From: Heyndrickxia sporothermodurans
GTDB lineage: Bacteria; Bacillota; Bacilli; Bacillales; Bacillaceae_C
DNA length: 64,000 nt
NCBI GenBank assembly: GCA_016756695.1
Contig: CP066701.1
Location: 676,001 to 740,000 of the forward strand
Direction of reading: 5' to 3'
The stretch's first letter is position 1. Each line of letters opens with the position of its first letter. The notes below the pieces were generated by a model. The model saw only the letters and a program-made list of their open reading frames with translations, was not told where the DNA came from and searched no databases. The position numbers were made by a program, and so were the translations under genes. This document shows positions 26,510-36,892 of this stretch, one piece after another.

Positions 26510-28539
26510 CTACTCCTCAATTTCTAGCAATTCTGAATCCACCTGATCTAATAGAAAATTCGATCGATCCTTTCCAAAGAAAGACAAACGATGTAATGGC
26601 CGTGTCATGGAAACATATAAAAGTTTAATATCAATTTCATTTTCAAGGAACGAGGCACCAAGCGAGCAAACTAACACTGCATCAAATTCGAGCCCCTTTG
26701 ACAAATGCGAACTAACAATGACGACTTCATCCTTATGAATCTCCTCATTTTCTTTTAAAAATTGGATTGGAAGTTCGGAATGCTTTTTCAATAACTGAGT
26801 TAATTTTTTGCATTCTTCATTTGTTTTTCCAATTAATGCGATTGTTTTTATCCCTTCCTTGTACAATTGGTTAATCTCATTCTCAATCGATTTTACAGTT
26901 TCTTTTTCAGAGGAAGTTTTATGAAAAGTTGGTTTTTTTCCATGTCTAACAACTGGTTCAACAGTTGGCAAATCGATAGGAAGGAGACGCAAAATTTGAT
27001 TGGCAGCATTCATAATCTCGACTGTCGTACGATAACTTTTTTGCAGCGTTTTATAACTTGCTCTTGGAAAAATTTCATTCTGAACGATGTTCCAATCCTT
27101 AATTCCCCGGTATGAGTGGATTCCTTGTGCCAGATCGCCAACGATCGTAAACATATCTGTTTCCAAGACAGTTTTTAATGCATACAGTTGAAAATAACTA
27201 TAGTCCTGTGCTTCGTCGACAACGATATTTTTCACTCGCAAATGCTTTTCAATTCCAAATAGCTTCCCTTGTAAATAGAGCAAGGAAGCCAAATCCTCGA
27301 TTTCATACGTCTTCTTTTCATTCAATCTGTTCTGATACTCAATGAAAAAATCGATTTCTGATGGTTTAAGTACATCATGAGCATATTTCATAAATACTTC
27401 TTTATTAGTCACAAGCTGCTTGTAATAATAAAATAAATCATGTTTTGGGAGTTTTTTTATGTAAGTAGTAACGGCCGTTCGCACTTCTTTCTTTATATCA
27501 TTTAGTGCTTCAGCTTTCTTATCTAAAGCTTTTGAAACATAGCGACGCCGCTTTTCCGGTTCAGCCTTACTGTACAACGCTTTTTCTAGCTTATTATCAT
27601 AAAAGTTTGTCACTTTCTCAACCATTCGTTTTTTTTCTGTACGAACATGATTCTGCAATACCCGTTTAATCTTGTCGATGCGATGATAATAAGGTAAATA
27701 TCTGTATTCATATTCGATGAGTTGTCTTAATTTCTTACCACTATATAAGCGAAACTTCGATACGAAAAAATCTTCGGTTGGAAGCAATGTTTTTAATACA
27801 TCATTTAAGTAACGATCAACGATGTCTCTAAATAGTAATGAACCTTTAAAATCCGAGACCCATTTTACTAATTCTGGATGTTTTATATCCTGGTTTATAA
27901 AATGGACGAGCTTTTCATCCGGGGGTGTTAATTTTATTTTTTTGCCAATGCACAACATGACATAATCAACAAATGTCGTTTGTAGAATATTTTCAACACC
28001 AAGTTCCGGGAGAACTTCAGAGATGTAATCAATAAATAAGCGGTTTGGAGCTAAAATCATTAATTGATCGGGCGTAAAGTTATCAGCAAAGGTATAAATG
28101 AAGTAGGAGATACGGTGTAGCGCAATCGTTGTCTTACCACTTCCGGCAGCTCCTTGAACAATAATCGGTTTGTTCAAATCAGCCCGGATAATATTATTTT
28201 GTTCCTCTTGGATTGTTGAAACAATTTCAGTTAAACGATTACTCGCACTCTCAGATAAGGACATTTGGAGTAATTCATCATTTGTTGTTAAATCAATATC
28301 TCGGATTTCTTCTAGTTCACCTTCATCAATAATAAATTGACGCTTTAATGATAAATATCCGTAATAGATATCGCCTTCCGATTCATAGGAAACATCACCT
28401 AAACGCCCATCATAATATAGATTCGCAATTGGTGACCGCCAGTCCACAATAATCGGTTGCTGTGTTTCTTTATCAAAAAGTGATACTTTTCCCAAATACA
28501 ACACTTCTTCTTTATCAACTTTTTCCTGTAAAATGTAAA
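26510..28539 (-). pseudogene. helD: HelD-type helicase, C-terminal part (split by IS21)
   Basis: UvrD/Rep-like helicase of the HelD family, which removes stalled RNA polymerase. About 675 residues remain: VSLFDKETQQPIIVDWRSPIANLYYD, Walker A QGAAGSGKTTIALHR, VVDEAQDYSYFQLYAL (Walker B region), QKSYRTT, and SSHLSKGLEFDAVLV (motif V region). The N-terminal piece lies at 30,975-31,252 beyond an IS21. Even with the IS removed, the junction is one base out of frame (six A in the homopolymer at 30,978-30,983 where five would restore INFYILQEKVD). The gene is therefore dead unless a second copy exists. Confidence 0.88.
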
Positions 28540-28592
28540 TGTCAACCCAAAAGTTGACCATGTCGCTCATGTAAAAGTTGACCACCCTTTTG

Positions 28593-29319
28593 TTACTTCG
28601 AATATGTTTCTTTGAGACGATAACTCTCTCCGTTCATTGGGATAATGTGGGCCTTGTGAGTCACTCGATCTAACAAGGCGGCGGTCATCTGTTCATCGTG
28701 AAAAACTTCTACCCATCGGCTAAACTCCCGATTGCTAGTGATAATCATGCTTCCTCTTTCATAACGAGTAGAAAAAAATTGAAACAGTAATTCGGCTGCT
28801 CTCTGGTGGTAGGGGATATAGCCAAGTTCATCAATAATCGTGACATCTGCAGCCAACCATTGTTTCTCCAACTGGAGGAGCCTTTTTTCGTCTTGGGCTT
28901 CCATCAGTTCATTCGATAGGCGGGCGGTACTGTATAATATTTGACAGTATAGCCTTGATTAATCGCCTCTTCCCTAACGCAATTGATAAATGCGACTTTC
29001 CTGTACCTGAGTTCCCAATAAAAATGACATTCCTTTTCTGCTGAATGTACTCCCCTTGAAAGATGTCCAGAATGCGTCTTTTTGGTACGTGGGGAGCCTC
29101 CTCAAATTGAAAAGAGAGGAGGTCCTTATGTACAGGGAATTGCGCCTTTTTTCTGGCTAACTCTTTCTTTTTGATTTCTCGCTCAGCTATTTCAATCGAT
29201 AATAATTGAAAGAGAAATTCTTCATAGGTAATTTGTTGCTCATTTGCTTCGCGCAAATAAGCGTCAACTTGTTCACGTATAGTCGGCAAGCGCAAATGAC
29301 CTTTTAGATATTCATCCAT
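28593..29319 (-). pseudogene. istB: istB ATPase helper, frameshifted
   Basis: Two open pieces (28909-29319 and 28593-28904) make up one IstB. The N-terminal half has Walker A GNSGTGKSH; the C-terminal half has VTIIDELGYIPYHQRAAELLF, TSNREFSRW and DRVTHKAHIIPMNG. Translation between them needs two frame changes, near GGGAAGAGGCG and near CCGCCCGCC. IstB loads the transposase onto target DNA. Confidence 0.85.
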
Positions 29320-29336
29320 TTGATAACGGTGTGTAT

Positions 29337-30847
29337 TCAGTGAATATACCTCCCTTTCTGTAATAGTTGGTCATACGGGCTAAATGTAGGAGCCTTGACG
29401 GTGACGGACTGCTCCATTTCATATTTTATTGGGGCTGGCTTTGTTGCTTCCGGCTGAGTCATGAGGTAAAGATAATGCCTTACACTATCAGCTGTATATA
29501 GCTGCTCTTTTACACAACTTGCCACTGCCCTTTCTACTGTTTCCATCGTAAACTCCCGATGGAGTTTTAATAGTTTAATAAACTCTTTTCCATGCCCATA
29601 CTTTGAAAGACTTCTCTTATAAAATTCTTGATAACTTGGTGGAAGATTAGCTCTTCGAACTGGGCGCGCATGCTGGATGGACCTTGGTTTTCTCTCCAGT
29701 TCATCCAAGTAATGATCCACTTCAAAAATTTCTTGAAGCTTTTCGTATGAACGCTCATGTTTGGCTACACAGTTTCCGTCAATGTTTATTTCAATGTGAT
29801 TTACATAAGCATTTATTTGTGCATCTTTCCGACCGGCATACCTAGTAGGTACCGAATAGGCGTTTGTTTCAAAATTAACAAGCGAAAGACTGTTGACAGA
29901 GGCTCTTACCTTCCTTGCGCAAGGATGAGTACCAATAATCGGCAGAAGCTGTTGCTTCTCTTGTAAAAATCGTTCACCCACCTGTTCTTTCGTTTTTGGA
30001 ACATAGGTTTCTTCATAGGCATCACATTGTTCTAAAAGATAGTGATTAAGTACCTGTAAGTCACTTACCTGTGGAACGGGAACTAAAAATTGAGCTCGTG
30101 CTGTTTGAACTAGTTTCTCTACTTGTCCTTTTTCATTTCCTTTTGCGGGTGCACAAAATTGGGCATCAAAAAGATAGTATGATCGAAACTGGATAAAGTA
30201 CTCTCCTGTTCTTCACGCTTGGTCCCTTCTAACACCTTCTTTACCGCTGTTTTCATATTGTCATAGACAATCGTTTTCGGGACACCACCGAAATAATCAA
30301 AGGCATCTGCGTGACCTTGAAATAACGCCTCCTGCCGTTGATGCTGAAACACTTTTACAAAAATCTTACGGCTATACAAAAGTCTCATACAAAAAAGCAT
30401 TACCTTCGTTTCAATCCCATTTAAAAGCACAATGATTTCCCCCCAATCAAATTGGGCAAATTCACCGGGATCGAATTCCAACGGTATAGAGGAATTAGGA
30501 GTTTCTTTGAGCTGCTTATATTGGCGTACAAAACGGCGTACAGTGGATTCTCCACCTTTAAAGCCATATTCTTTCACCAAGCGTCTGTGGATTTGAGCAG
30601 CACTGTGACGCTGTTTTAGGGGGGCTGTTTCATCGTCCGTTAACCATCGGATAATAATTGGTTTAACGGGGTCGATGACCGGATTGGTAACCGGCTTTGA
30701 TCGTTGATAGGTTGGAATTTCATTCTGTTGTAAAGCTTTTCGAATGGTTTGTCTTGATAATGTAAGATCTTTCGCTAATTGTCGTATAGAACGACCTTCT
30801 TTAAAGTGCAATTTTCTGATAAGCTCTATATTAGCCATCTTTAACAT
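29337..30847 (-). pseudogene. istA: istA transposase, frameshifted
   Basis: The first 242 residues (30119-30847) hold the helix-turn-helix (GRSIRQLAKDLTLSRQTIRKAL) and the DDE beginnings (FAQFDWGEIIV, KTIVYDNMKTAV). The remaining 214 or more residues (from about 30,130 down to 29337) continue in another frame through FLVPVPQVSDLQVLN and the C-terminal domain. One frameshift near 30,130 inactivates it. It lies 17 bp upstream of istB, as in IS21. Confidence 0.85.
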
Positions 30848-30974
30848 CCTTTTTTTCCTCCCGAATCATGAAGTTCTCGACAAACTCTATGATAAGGGAT
30901 TGGGTGTTAAGGGTGGTCAACTTTTTGGTTAGCGAATTGCGCTAAAGTGGTCAACTTTTATTTTAGCGTTTACA

Positions 30975-31252
30975 TGTAAAAAATTGATTCTTGCAAAATA
31001 GGGCTTCTTTTCAAACTTTTTTAGGCGTTTTAATTCATCTCCAGTTCTCTGAAGAAGATTCGCATTCGTTAGCATGCTCATATAGCTAAAGCTGCTGTCT
31101 TTAATATCCATTCCCTCTAACGACTGCTTCAGATTTTCTCTAAATGTTTCTTCATTCGATTCAGATGCTTTAATAACAACATTCATATACTTTTTCGTGA
31201 ACTCAAGTCTCTCAACCTCTTCTTGAAAATCAGGATGCTCGTTATTTGTCAT
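30975..31252 (-). pseudogene. helD: HelD-type helicase, N-terminal part
   Basis: The first about 90 codons of helD, starting at ATG 31252 with AAGGAGG upstream. They encode the N-terminal helical region (EEVERLEFTKKYMNVVIKA) and reach KKPYFARINF, the strand that precedes the helicase core in HelD. Translation runs into the IS21 end and stops at 30929. Confidence 0.85.
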
Positions 31253-31582
31253 TACTTAACCTCCTTTTTATCGACAGGCAGGAAAAAGCCATGAATACAC
31301 AACGAATTCATGACTTACTAAATTTATGTTTTTCTAAAGACGTAATTGTGATTATATAATATTCGAAATAGAATGTCTAATTATTTCGTCTATTTTCGTA
31401 AACTGTGATTCTTTTGGAAGAAAGGCATCCTAAAAATTATTTTCTTTTTTTATGTATACTTTTTCTTTTTGTGACGAAAATATAGGGTGTAGTTTTAATT
31501 TTATTTAAGGATATTTTTTCTATTCGCAAAAAATTCAATTTTAAACGAGAGTAGTGAATATCCGTACTCTGGAGGTATATAA

Positions 31583-31783
31583 ATGGTAACAGGTAAAGTT
31601 AAGTGGTTCAATGCAGAAAAAGGCTTCGGGTTTATCGAAGTAGAAGGACAAGACGACGTCTTCGTACACTTTTCTGCCATTCAAGGTGAAGGCTTTAAAA
31701 CTCTTGAAGAAGGTCAAACCGTCACTTTCGAAATCGAGGAAGGCGCTCGCGGACCACAAGCAACAAATGTTCAAAAAGCATAA
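31583..31783 (+). CDS. Cold-shock protein (CspB/CspD type)
   Basis: RNA chaperone of 66 aa forming one OB-fold. The RNP1 motif KGFGFI (13-18) and RNP2 motif VFVHF (26-30) are intact, and the length is that of B. subtilis Csp proteins. About 330 bp of non-coding DNA precede it, ending in a hairpin (AGAGTA...TACTCT, 31,545-31,567) just before the GGAGG site. This is consistent with a long leader controlling cold induction. A terminator follows directly. Confidence 0.96.
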   Translation: MVTGKVKWFNAEKGFGFIEVEGQDDVFVHFSAIQGEGFKTLEEGQTVTFEIEEGARGPQATNVQKA

Positions 31784-31785
31784 TA

Positions 31786-31812
31786 AAAGGACTCCGGCCT
31801 GGAGTCCTTTTT
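31786..31812 (+). terminator. csp terminator
   Basis: AAAGGACTCC/GGAGTCCTTT stem followed by TT. Confidence 0.85.
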
Positions 31813-31879
31813 AAGTTTGGTTTGTCTTTCTTGTGGGCTAATGGTTATTGATCACTGTTTTATGGTTATGAAGGGCTTG

Positions 31880-32371
31880 TTTCGTGGATTCGTGCACTTC
31901 GCTGGGGATCACTTTTTCTCATCTTCACGCATCTCTCAGTTTCGGGCATTTTGCTACGGCTACCTTCTTCTTATCTTCCCGTATCTCTCGGTTTCGAGCA
32001 TTTCGCTGGGGATCTCTTCTTCTTATCTTCCCGCATCTCTCGGTTTCGAGCATTTCGCTGGGGATCCCTTCTTCTCATCTTCCCGCATCTCTCAGTTCCG
32101 GGCACTTCGCTACGGCTACCTTCTTCTCATCTTCCCGCATCTCTCGGTTTCGGGCATTTCGCTGGGGATCCCTTCTTCTTATCTTCCCGCATCTCTCGGT
32201 TTCGAGCATTTCGCTACGGCTACCTTCTTCTCATCTTCCCGCATCTCTCAGTTTCGGGCACTTCGCTACGGCTACCTTCTTCTCATCTTCCCGCATCTCT
32301 CGGTTTCGAGCATTTCGCTGGGGATCTCTTCTTCTCATCTTCCCGCATCTCTTAGTTCCGGGCACTACGCT
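31880..32371. repeat. 52-bp tandem minisatellite, nine full units with two subtypes
   Basis: Units start at 31900 and every 52 bp to 32316, with a tenth partial at 32368. Each reads roughly CGCT, a variable octamer, then CTTCTTCTCATCTTCCCGCATCTCTCGGTTTCGGGCATTT. The octamer is GGGGATCC (type A) or ACGGCTAC (type B), in order A B A A B A B B A. Because 52 is not a multiple of three, all three plus frames are open, which produces spurious long ORFs. No coding role is supported. Confidence 0.92.
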
Positions 32372-32433
32372 AAGTTTATTACAGATTTAAATTCTCGCTT
32401 CTTGCGGGTTTCTACTATAATGTACGACAACTC

Positions 32434-33360
32434 TTAATTGAACGATTTGTTGCACACTATATAGTGGGTATTTTTACCATCAATAATCTGTTCATAATTA
32501 TTGGAAAGTATTTTTTGAAGAGTTTTTTTGGGTATAATCTTACACCATTCTTGTATTGTACTTCTAGTAATCTTTTTCTCAGGGAAAAGGATCATATATT
32601 CATCGATACTTCGCAAAACAGCTGATGTCACAGATTCCTTGTAACCACATTGAGAGCAAACTAAAGATATTTTTCTAAAGGAGTTTATAAAAGAACGGCA
32701 CTTCATACAAACAACCCCTTTTTTAAGACTATCAAAAGTGTATTTTGGTATTCGCTTATACGGAGACTTAGTAAGGTGAGAAGATAATAATTGTTCAATA
32801 AGTTGTGTATGATTTTTTGCTATCTTGGATGTTTTCTTAGAAAGATTATTCATAAACCGAGGAAGTTGGGTTGGGAAAATTATCTGTTGGTTTCGGGGAG
32901 CATGGTATAAATGAAACTCAGGGTTAATGAAAATTAAATACGATTCAATTGAATATTTGAAACCAAGGTTTTTAATAAATCGACGTAATAAGGATTCGGC
33001 TCGCATCAGCTGCAAGAATGGGTTATTTATTTCCAATCCCTTTACTGAATACCAAGTATCATTTTCAATATAATAATCTCCCTCATAATTTTTCACTTCG
33101 AAAAGATGAATGGTCTCAGAAAGGAGGGACAAACTATCAATTTGATAATAAGTATTATTCCAATCAAAACGTAAATCATTAAGGATGTTCCAATCATTTG
33201 ATAGTGTTATTAGCCATTCATCAAACTTTTGTTCACCTTCAAATCCTTTTGCCAGATTTGATAAATCATTCTTTTCTTTGACAGATAAATTCATTCGTTC
33301 ATTTAAACTCTCCAAAACTTTCAATTCATCCGGTTTGCTTCGATGTTTTATAAAACTCAT
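32434..33360 (-). CDS. NERD-domain protein with C-terminal zinc ribbon
   Basis: The 308-aa protein has a nuclease-related NERD domain (about 40-150): GFEGEQKFDEWL, then YQIDSLSLLSETIHLFEVKNYEGDYYIE, which keeps the D...ExK pattern of restriction-like nucleases. A zinc ribbon follows (CMKCRSF and LVCSQCGY, about 217-240) with a helical tail. NERD proteins are thought to process DNA, but substrates are mostly unknown. Start ATG 33360 overlaps a GTG; AGGTGAT lies upstream. It stands alone, convergent with the csp/minisatellite region. Confidence 0.85.
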   Translation of the reverse strand: MSFIKHRSKPDELKVLESLNERMNLSVKEKNDLSNLAKGFEGEQKFDEWLITLSNDWNILNDLRFDWNNTYYQIDSLSLLSETIHLFEVKNYEGDYYIENDTWYSVKGLEINNPFLQLMRAESLLRRFIKNLGFKYSIESYLIFINPEFHLYHAPRNQQIIFPTQLPRFMNNLSKKTSKIAKNHTQLIEQLLSSHLTKSPYKRIPKYTFDSLKKGVVCMKCRSFINSFRKISLVCSQCGYKESVTSAVLRSIDEYMILFPEKKITRSTIQEWCKIIPKKTLQKILSNNYEQIIDGKNTHYIVCNKSFN

Positions 33361-33498
33361 CACATCACCTAGCTTTCTTTTTATTTCATTTTACAAAATT
33401 CCGCCTATATTTACAATGTTCAACAAATAAAATATTTTCCCTATTTTTTAGCTAAAATATCAATTGAAAACAACTTGTAATAGAATTTGTACACCACT

Positions 33499-33515
33499 GA
33501 AACATAACTGTTACA
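33499..33515 (+). promoter_or_regulatory. Degenerate WalR-like site
   Basis: On the minus strand, TGTAAC-N5-TGTTTC has the 11-bp period of a WalR box, but the second half deviates from TGTWAH at one position. It lies about 55 bp before the LysM-3D gene, whose homologue YocH is WalR-controlled. Confidence 0.4.
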
Positions 33516-33566
33516 TTTCCATGTTAAGGTTTATTTAACATAAAAAAATAAAAGGGGAATACTATT

Positions 33567-34121
33567 TTGAAAAAATTTATTCTATCAATTAGTACAGTAC
33601 TCTGTTTAAGTATCGGAATTTCAAGTGGCGCATTTGCAAGCTCAAATACATATACTGTTAAAAGCGGAGATTCATTATGGAAGATATCGCAAAAATATAA
33701 AGTATCCGTTAGTAATCTAAAAAAATGGAACCATCTTAAATCAGATAATATCTTTCCAAAGCAAAAACTAGTAATCTCGCAAACAAAAAAAGCTGCGGCA
33801 AAAAAGAAAACAACTCAAAAAGTAAAAGCAAAAAAAGTAATTACAGTTTCAGCTACAGCATATACAGGAAGTTGTAAAGGATGCAGCGGGATCACTGCAA
33901 CAGGAATCAATCTTAAAAAGAATCCTAAAATGAAAGTTATCTCTGTAGATCCGAAAGTTATCCCACTAGGCTCAAAAGTTTACGTAGAAGGTTACGGAAA
34001 CGCAATTGCAGGGGATACAGGCGGTGCAATGAAAGGCAAAAAAATTGATGTGTTCATCCCATCAAAGAAAAAGGCCCTTCAATGGGGAAGAAAAAATGTA
34101 AAAGTTACAATCCTAAAATAA
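33567..34121 (+). CDS. Secreted LysM-3D cell-wall protein (YocH-like)
   Basis: 184 aa starting at TTG with AAAGGGGAA upstream. It has a signal peptide (1-24, ending AFA), one LysM peptidoglycan-binding motif (about 29-72, YTVKSGDSLWKISQKYKVS), a lysine-rich linker, and a 3D domain (about 97-184). The 3D domain keeps the three aspartates (ISVDPKVIPLG, AGDTGGAMKG, KIDVF) of MltA/RpfB-type folds. B. subtilis YocH, a muropeptide-producing wall enzyme, has the same domain set with two LysM repeats. A WalR-like site upstream supports wall-growth control. Confidence 0.9.
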   Translation: MKKFILSISTVLCLSIGISSGAFASSNTYTVKSGDSLWKISQKYKVSVSNLKKWNHLKSDNIFPKQKLVISQTKKAAAKKKTTQKVKAKKVITVSATAYTGSCKGCSGITATGINLKKNPKMKVISVDPKVIPLGSKVYVEGYGNAIAGDTGGAMKGKKIDVFIPSKKKALQWGRKNVKVTILK

Positions 34122-34130
34122 ATGATTTAA

Positions 34131-34158
34131 AAACCAAGTGTGATCCACTTGGTTTTTT
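34131..34158 (+). terminator. Terminator
   Basis: AAACCAAGTG/CACTTGGTTT stem followed by TTT. Confidence 0.85.
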
Positions 34159-34302
34159 GTTTACTTGTTAACATGCAATTGAATTTGAAGAGAGAAAGTG
34201 CTTTATTTTATTTAAGGTAGTACGGAGGCATTAAACAAGAAAGGCAATGATATTTTTAGTATAATTGAAATTGTCAAAGTTTTTAATGCAAAGGAGGAAA
34301 TT

Positions 34303-35265
34303 ATGTCGCAACGCAAACTTGTTATAACCCAAAATCTTGATCAAGGTTTATATGGAAAAGTGAAAGAAACCGTTCCCGATTGGAATATTATAGCTGGGAA
34401 AGAATCTTCTGTTTGGAAAGATCATTTAATTGATGCTGAAATCATTGTAGGTTGGAAGAAAGAAGTAAAACCGTATGGAATCGATCGAGATTCAAAGCTG
34501 AAATGGTTGCAAAGCTGGAGTGCAGGGGTAGACAGTTTTCCGTTGGAAGAGTTAAACGCCAAAAACATTTTCTTAACAACTGCTAGCGGTGTCCATGCTT
34601 ATCCAATTTCTGAAACAATATTCGCTTTAATGCTTGGGCTTACCCGAAAAATTCATACATATGTGAGAAATCAGCAATCAAAGACATGGCATCATGCCCA
34701 CTTAAGCCTTGAAATGCACGGAAAAACAGTTGGAATTATTGGCGCTGGTGCGATAGGTAAGGAAACAGCAAAAATCGCAAAAGCGTTTGGTATGAAAGTG
34801 ATTGGAATTCGCCATTCGGACATTTCAGAGGAATCCTTTGATGAGATGTATACAACAGACCATCTCAATTCAATTCTGCCGCAATGCGATTACGTCGTTG
34901 TTACAACACCACTAACAGATGGAACGTATCACCTATTCGGTAAAAAACAATTTCAGTTAATGAAAGAGTCAGCATTTTTTATCAATATTGGCCGGGGTGA
35001 GATTGTCGTGGAAGAGGACCTCGTTCACGCTCTTGAGACTGATTCCATCGCTGGTGCAGGTCTAGATGTATTTGAAAAAGAGCCCCTATCCGAACAAAGC
35101 CCTTTATGGAACTTAGAAAATGTAATCATTACTCCACATACTGCTGGTTCAACTGAACATTACGATGCTAGAGTGATTGAAGATATCTTTATTCCTAATT
35201 TGAAGCATTACCTACAAGAAGGGGTACCAAAAATTAATCTTGTAGACTTTAAAAAAGGATATTAA
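34303..35265 (+). CDS. D-2-hydroxyacid dehydrogenase (NAD-dependent)
   Basis: Oxidoreductase of 320 aa related to phosphoglycerate and glyoxylate/hydroxypyruvate reductases. The Rossmann motif GAGAIG lies at 147-152 and the catalytic trio is Arg231 (NIGRGEI), Glu260 (FEKEPL) and His279 (TPHTAGS). The length is that of the short group without an ACT domain, so it is not SerA. AAAGGAGG precedes ATG. The substrate cannot be read from sequence. It is monocistronic, with a strong terminator. Confidence 0.9.
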   Translation: MSQRKLVITQNLDQGLYGKVKETVPDWNIIAGKESSVWKDHLIDAEIIVGWKKEVKPYGIDRDSKLKWLQSWSAGVDSFPLEELNAKNIFLTTASGVHAYPISETIFALMLGLTRKIHTYVRNQQSKTWHHAHLSLEMHGKTVGIIGAGAIGKETAKIAKAFGMKVIGIRHSDISEESFDEMYTTDHLNSILPQCDYVVVTTPLTDGTYHLFGKKQFQLMKESAFFINIGRGEIVVEEDLVHALETDSIAGAGLDVFEKEPLSEQSPLWNLENVIITPHTAGSTEHYDARVIEDIFIPNLKHYLQEGVPKINLVDFKKGY

Positions 35266-35270
35266 ACGAA

Positions 35271-35303
35271 AATGACCTACTCAGTCCTCATGAGTAGGTC
35301 ATT
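35271..35303. terminator. Terminator
   Basis: AATGACCTACTCA/TGAGTAGGTCATT, a 13-bp perfect stem between convergent genes. Confidence 0.8.
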
Positions 35304-35376
35304 CATTTTGCCTATGTGCAGTTCAAGAAAGAAAACAGCAAGAATTCAATGTGTATGTGCTCGTTTGTTCAGTTCC

Positions 35377-36738
35377 TCACACTAAAACGCCGACAAAGAA
35401 CTCTTGATATAAAGCTTCAACTGCCTTTCGTTCGTTTACTTCTTTGACCCCAAACATCATACTAACTTCAGATGATCCTTGGTTGATCATTTCAATATTA
35501 ATGCCGGCATGTGCTAATGCTTTCGAGGCTCTTGCTGTCGTTCCTACGTTTTGCCGCATTCCTTCACCGACAATCATAATGAGAGCAAGACCGTGCTCCA
35601 CTTTTACCTCATCTGCATGAAGCTCCTCTTTGATATAATTTATTATCTGCTTTTCAATCTCTGAATTCAATTGATTTTCACGTAATATAATCGATATATC
35701 ATCTATACCGGACGGGGAATGCTCATAAGATAAACCGAAGCTTTCCAAAATTTGCAGAAGCTTTCGGCCAAACCCGACTTCGCGATTCATTAAATATTTA
35801 CTAACATAGATGCTACAAAATCCTGTATCACTAGCAATTCCCACAACTGGACCGTTTCGCTGTTCTCGTTCATTCACAATCCTTGTTCCAGGCGCAAAAG
35901 GATTATTCGTATTTTTTACGTGGACGGGAATACCTGCACGATACGCGGGAATAAGTGCTTCCTCGTGAAAGACGGAAAAGCCGGCATAAGAAAGTTCTCG
36001 CATTTCCCGGTATGTAACTTCCCGAATTTCCTTAGGTTGGTTTATAATTGATGGATTGACGGAATAAACAGCATCGACATCTGTGAAGTTTTCATACACG
36101 GATGCGCCTACCCCATTTGCTAAAATCGAACCCGTAATATCTGAACCACTTCGCGAAAAGGTTAAAATCTCCCCTTGTTCGTTATATCCAAAAAAACCAG
36201 GAAAAATTAAAATGCCTGAATGACTTGATAGATCAGCTAATCGATGATAACTTTCCGGTAATACTTGAGCATTTCCCGGCTCATTGCTGACAAGTAATCC
36301 TGCATCTTTCGGATTGATATAGTGGGCTTCAATTCCACGAAGTTGAAAATAGTTAGCGATTAATTTTGCGTTTGTATCTTCCCCGCTTGCTTTTAAAGCT
36401 TCTAAAAACATAACAGAATCGCTTTTATCTTTCTGTAAAACTTGAAGAAAAGAGTTTCTGATCTCCGCAGTAAACGATTCATGAAGTCCTAATTCATTCG
36501 CAATGAGTATGTATCGTTGAATAACTTCGTTTAGAATTTCTGTTTCCGAATCATGTTCTAATATTTTTTTTCCGCAAGCAATTAATAAATCTGTTATTTT
36601 CTCATCTGATGGATGCCTTTTTCCCGGAGCAGAAACAACGACAATTTTCCTTTCCGGATCAGACAAAACAATATCAACTACCTTTTTAACCTGTTCACCT
36701 GTAGATAACGAGGAACCGCCAAACTTTACAACTTTCAT
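35377..36738 (-). CDS. Aspartate kinase (class III, LysC/YclM type)
   Basis: Phosphorylates aspartate, the first step toward lysine, threonine and methionine. The 453-aa chain has the kinase N-terminus MKVVKFGGSSLS, the substrate motif FSRSGSDITGSILA, and two C-terminal ACT-type regulatory stretches (IYVSKYLMNREVGF and LIMIVGEGM...GINIEMINQGSSEVSMMFGV). This is the monofunctional single-chain type, like B. subtilis YclM/ThrD. ATG 36738 is 8 nt after GGGAG; the upstream GTG would be too close. Allosteric control by lysine or threonine is likely but the effector is not evident. Confidence 0.92.
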   Translation of the reverse strand: MKVVKFGGSSLSTGEQVKKVVDIVLSDPERKIVVVSAPGKRHPSDEKITDLLIACGKKILEHDSETEILNEVIQRYILIANELGLHESFTAEIRNSFLQVLQKDKSDSVMFLEALKASGEDTNAKLIANYFQLRGIEAHYINPKDAGLLVSNEPGNAQVLPESYHRLADLSSHSGILIFPGFFGYNEQGEILTFSRSGSDITGSILANGVGASVYENFTDVDAVYSVNPSIINQPKEIREVTYREMRELSYAGFSVFHEEALIPAYRAGIPVHVKNTNNPFAPGTRIVNEREQRNGPVVGIASDTGFCSIYVSKYLMNREVGFGRKLLQILESFGLSYEHSPSGIDDISIILRENQLNSEIEKQIINYIKEELHADEVKVEHGLALIMIVGEGMRQNVGTTARASKALAHAGINIEMINQGSSEVSMMFGVKEVNERKAVEALYQEFFVGVLV

Positions 36739-36870
36739 ACACACATCTCCCGTTGTAGAAAATTTTCAGATAAAATTTAGTTTTTATTATCTCTCTTTAT
36801 CAAGAAATAATCAAGACATTTTCTACAAGTGGTGAACAATTGTCTTTTCTAGGTAAACTATTATAAAAAA

Positions 36871-36892
36871 AAACGCTAGTAATCTAGCGTTT
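36871..36892 (-). terminator. Terminator of the TPR/dynamin-like gene
   Basis: AAACGCTAG/CTAGCGTTT stem followed by a T tract on the minus strand, touching the stop codon. Confidence 0.8.

Larger units (their letters stand above)
28540..30974 (-). mobile_element. Decayed IS21-family element inserted in helD
   Basis: The 2.4-kb element begins TGTCAACCC and ends GTTTACA, i.e. TG...CA ends. Subterminal repeats of AAAAGTTGACCA occur near both ends, as in IS21 elements. A TGTAAA direct repeat flanks it (28534-28539 and 30975-30980). Both istA and istB are frameshifted, so it can no longer move by itself. Confidence 0.85.

Noticed and set aside
31880-32371. CRISPR array
   Set aside because: Units are contiguous 52-bp direct repeats with no unique spacers and no cas genes nearby.
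31817-32437. Three long overlapping open frames (134-206 aa) in the minisatellite
   Set aside because: The 52-bp unit is not a multiple of three and has no stop in any plus frame, so open frames arise automatically. There is no ribosome site and composition does not favour one frame.
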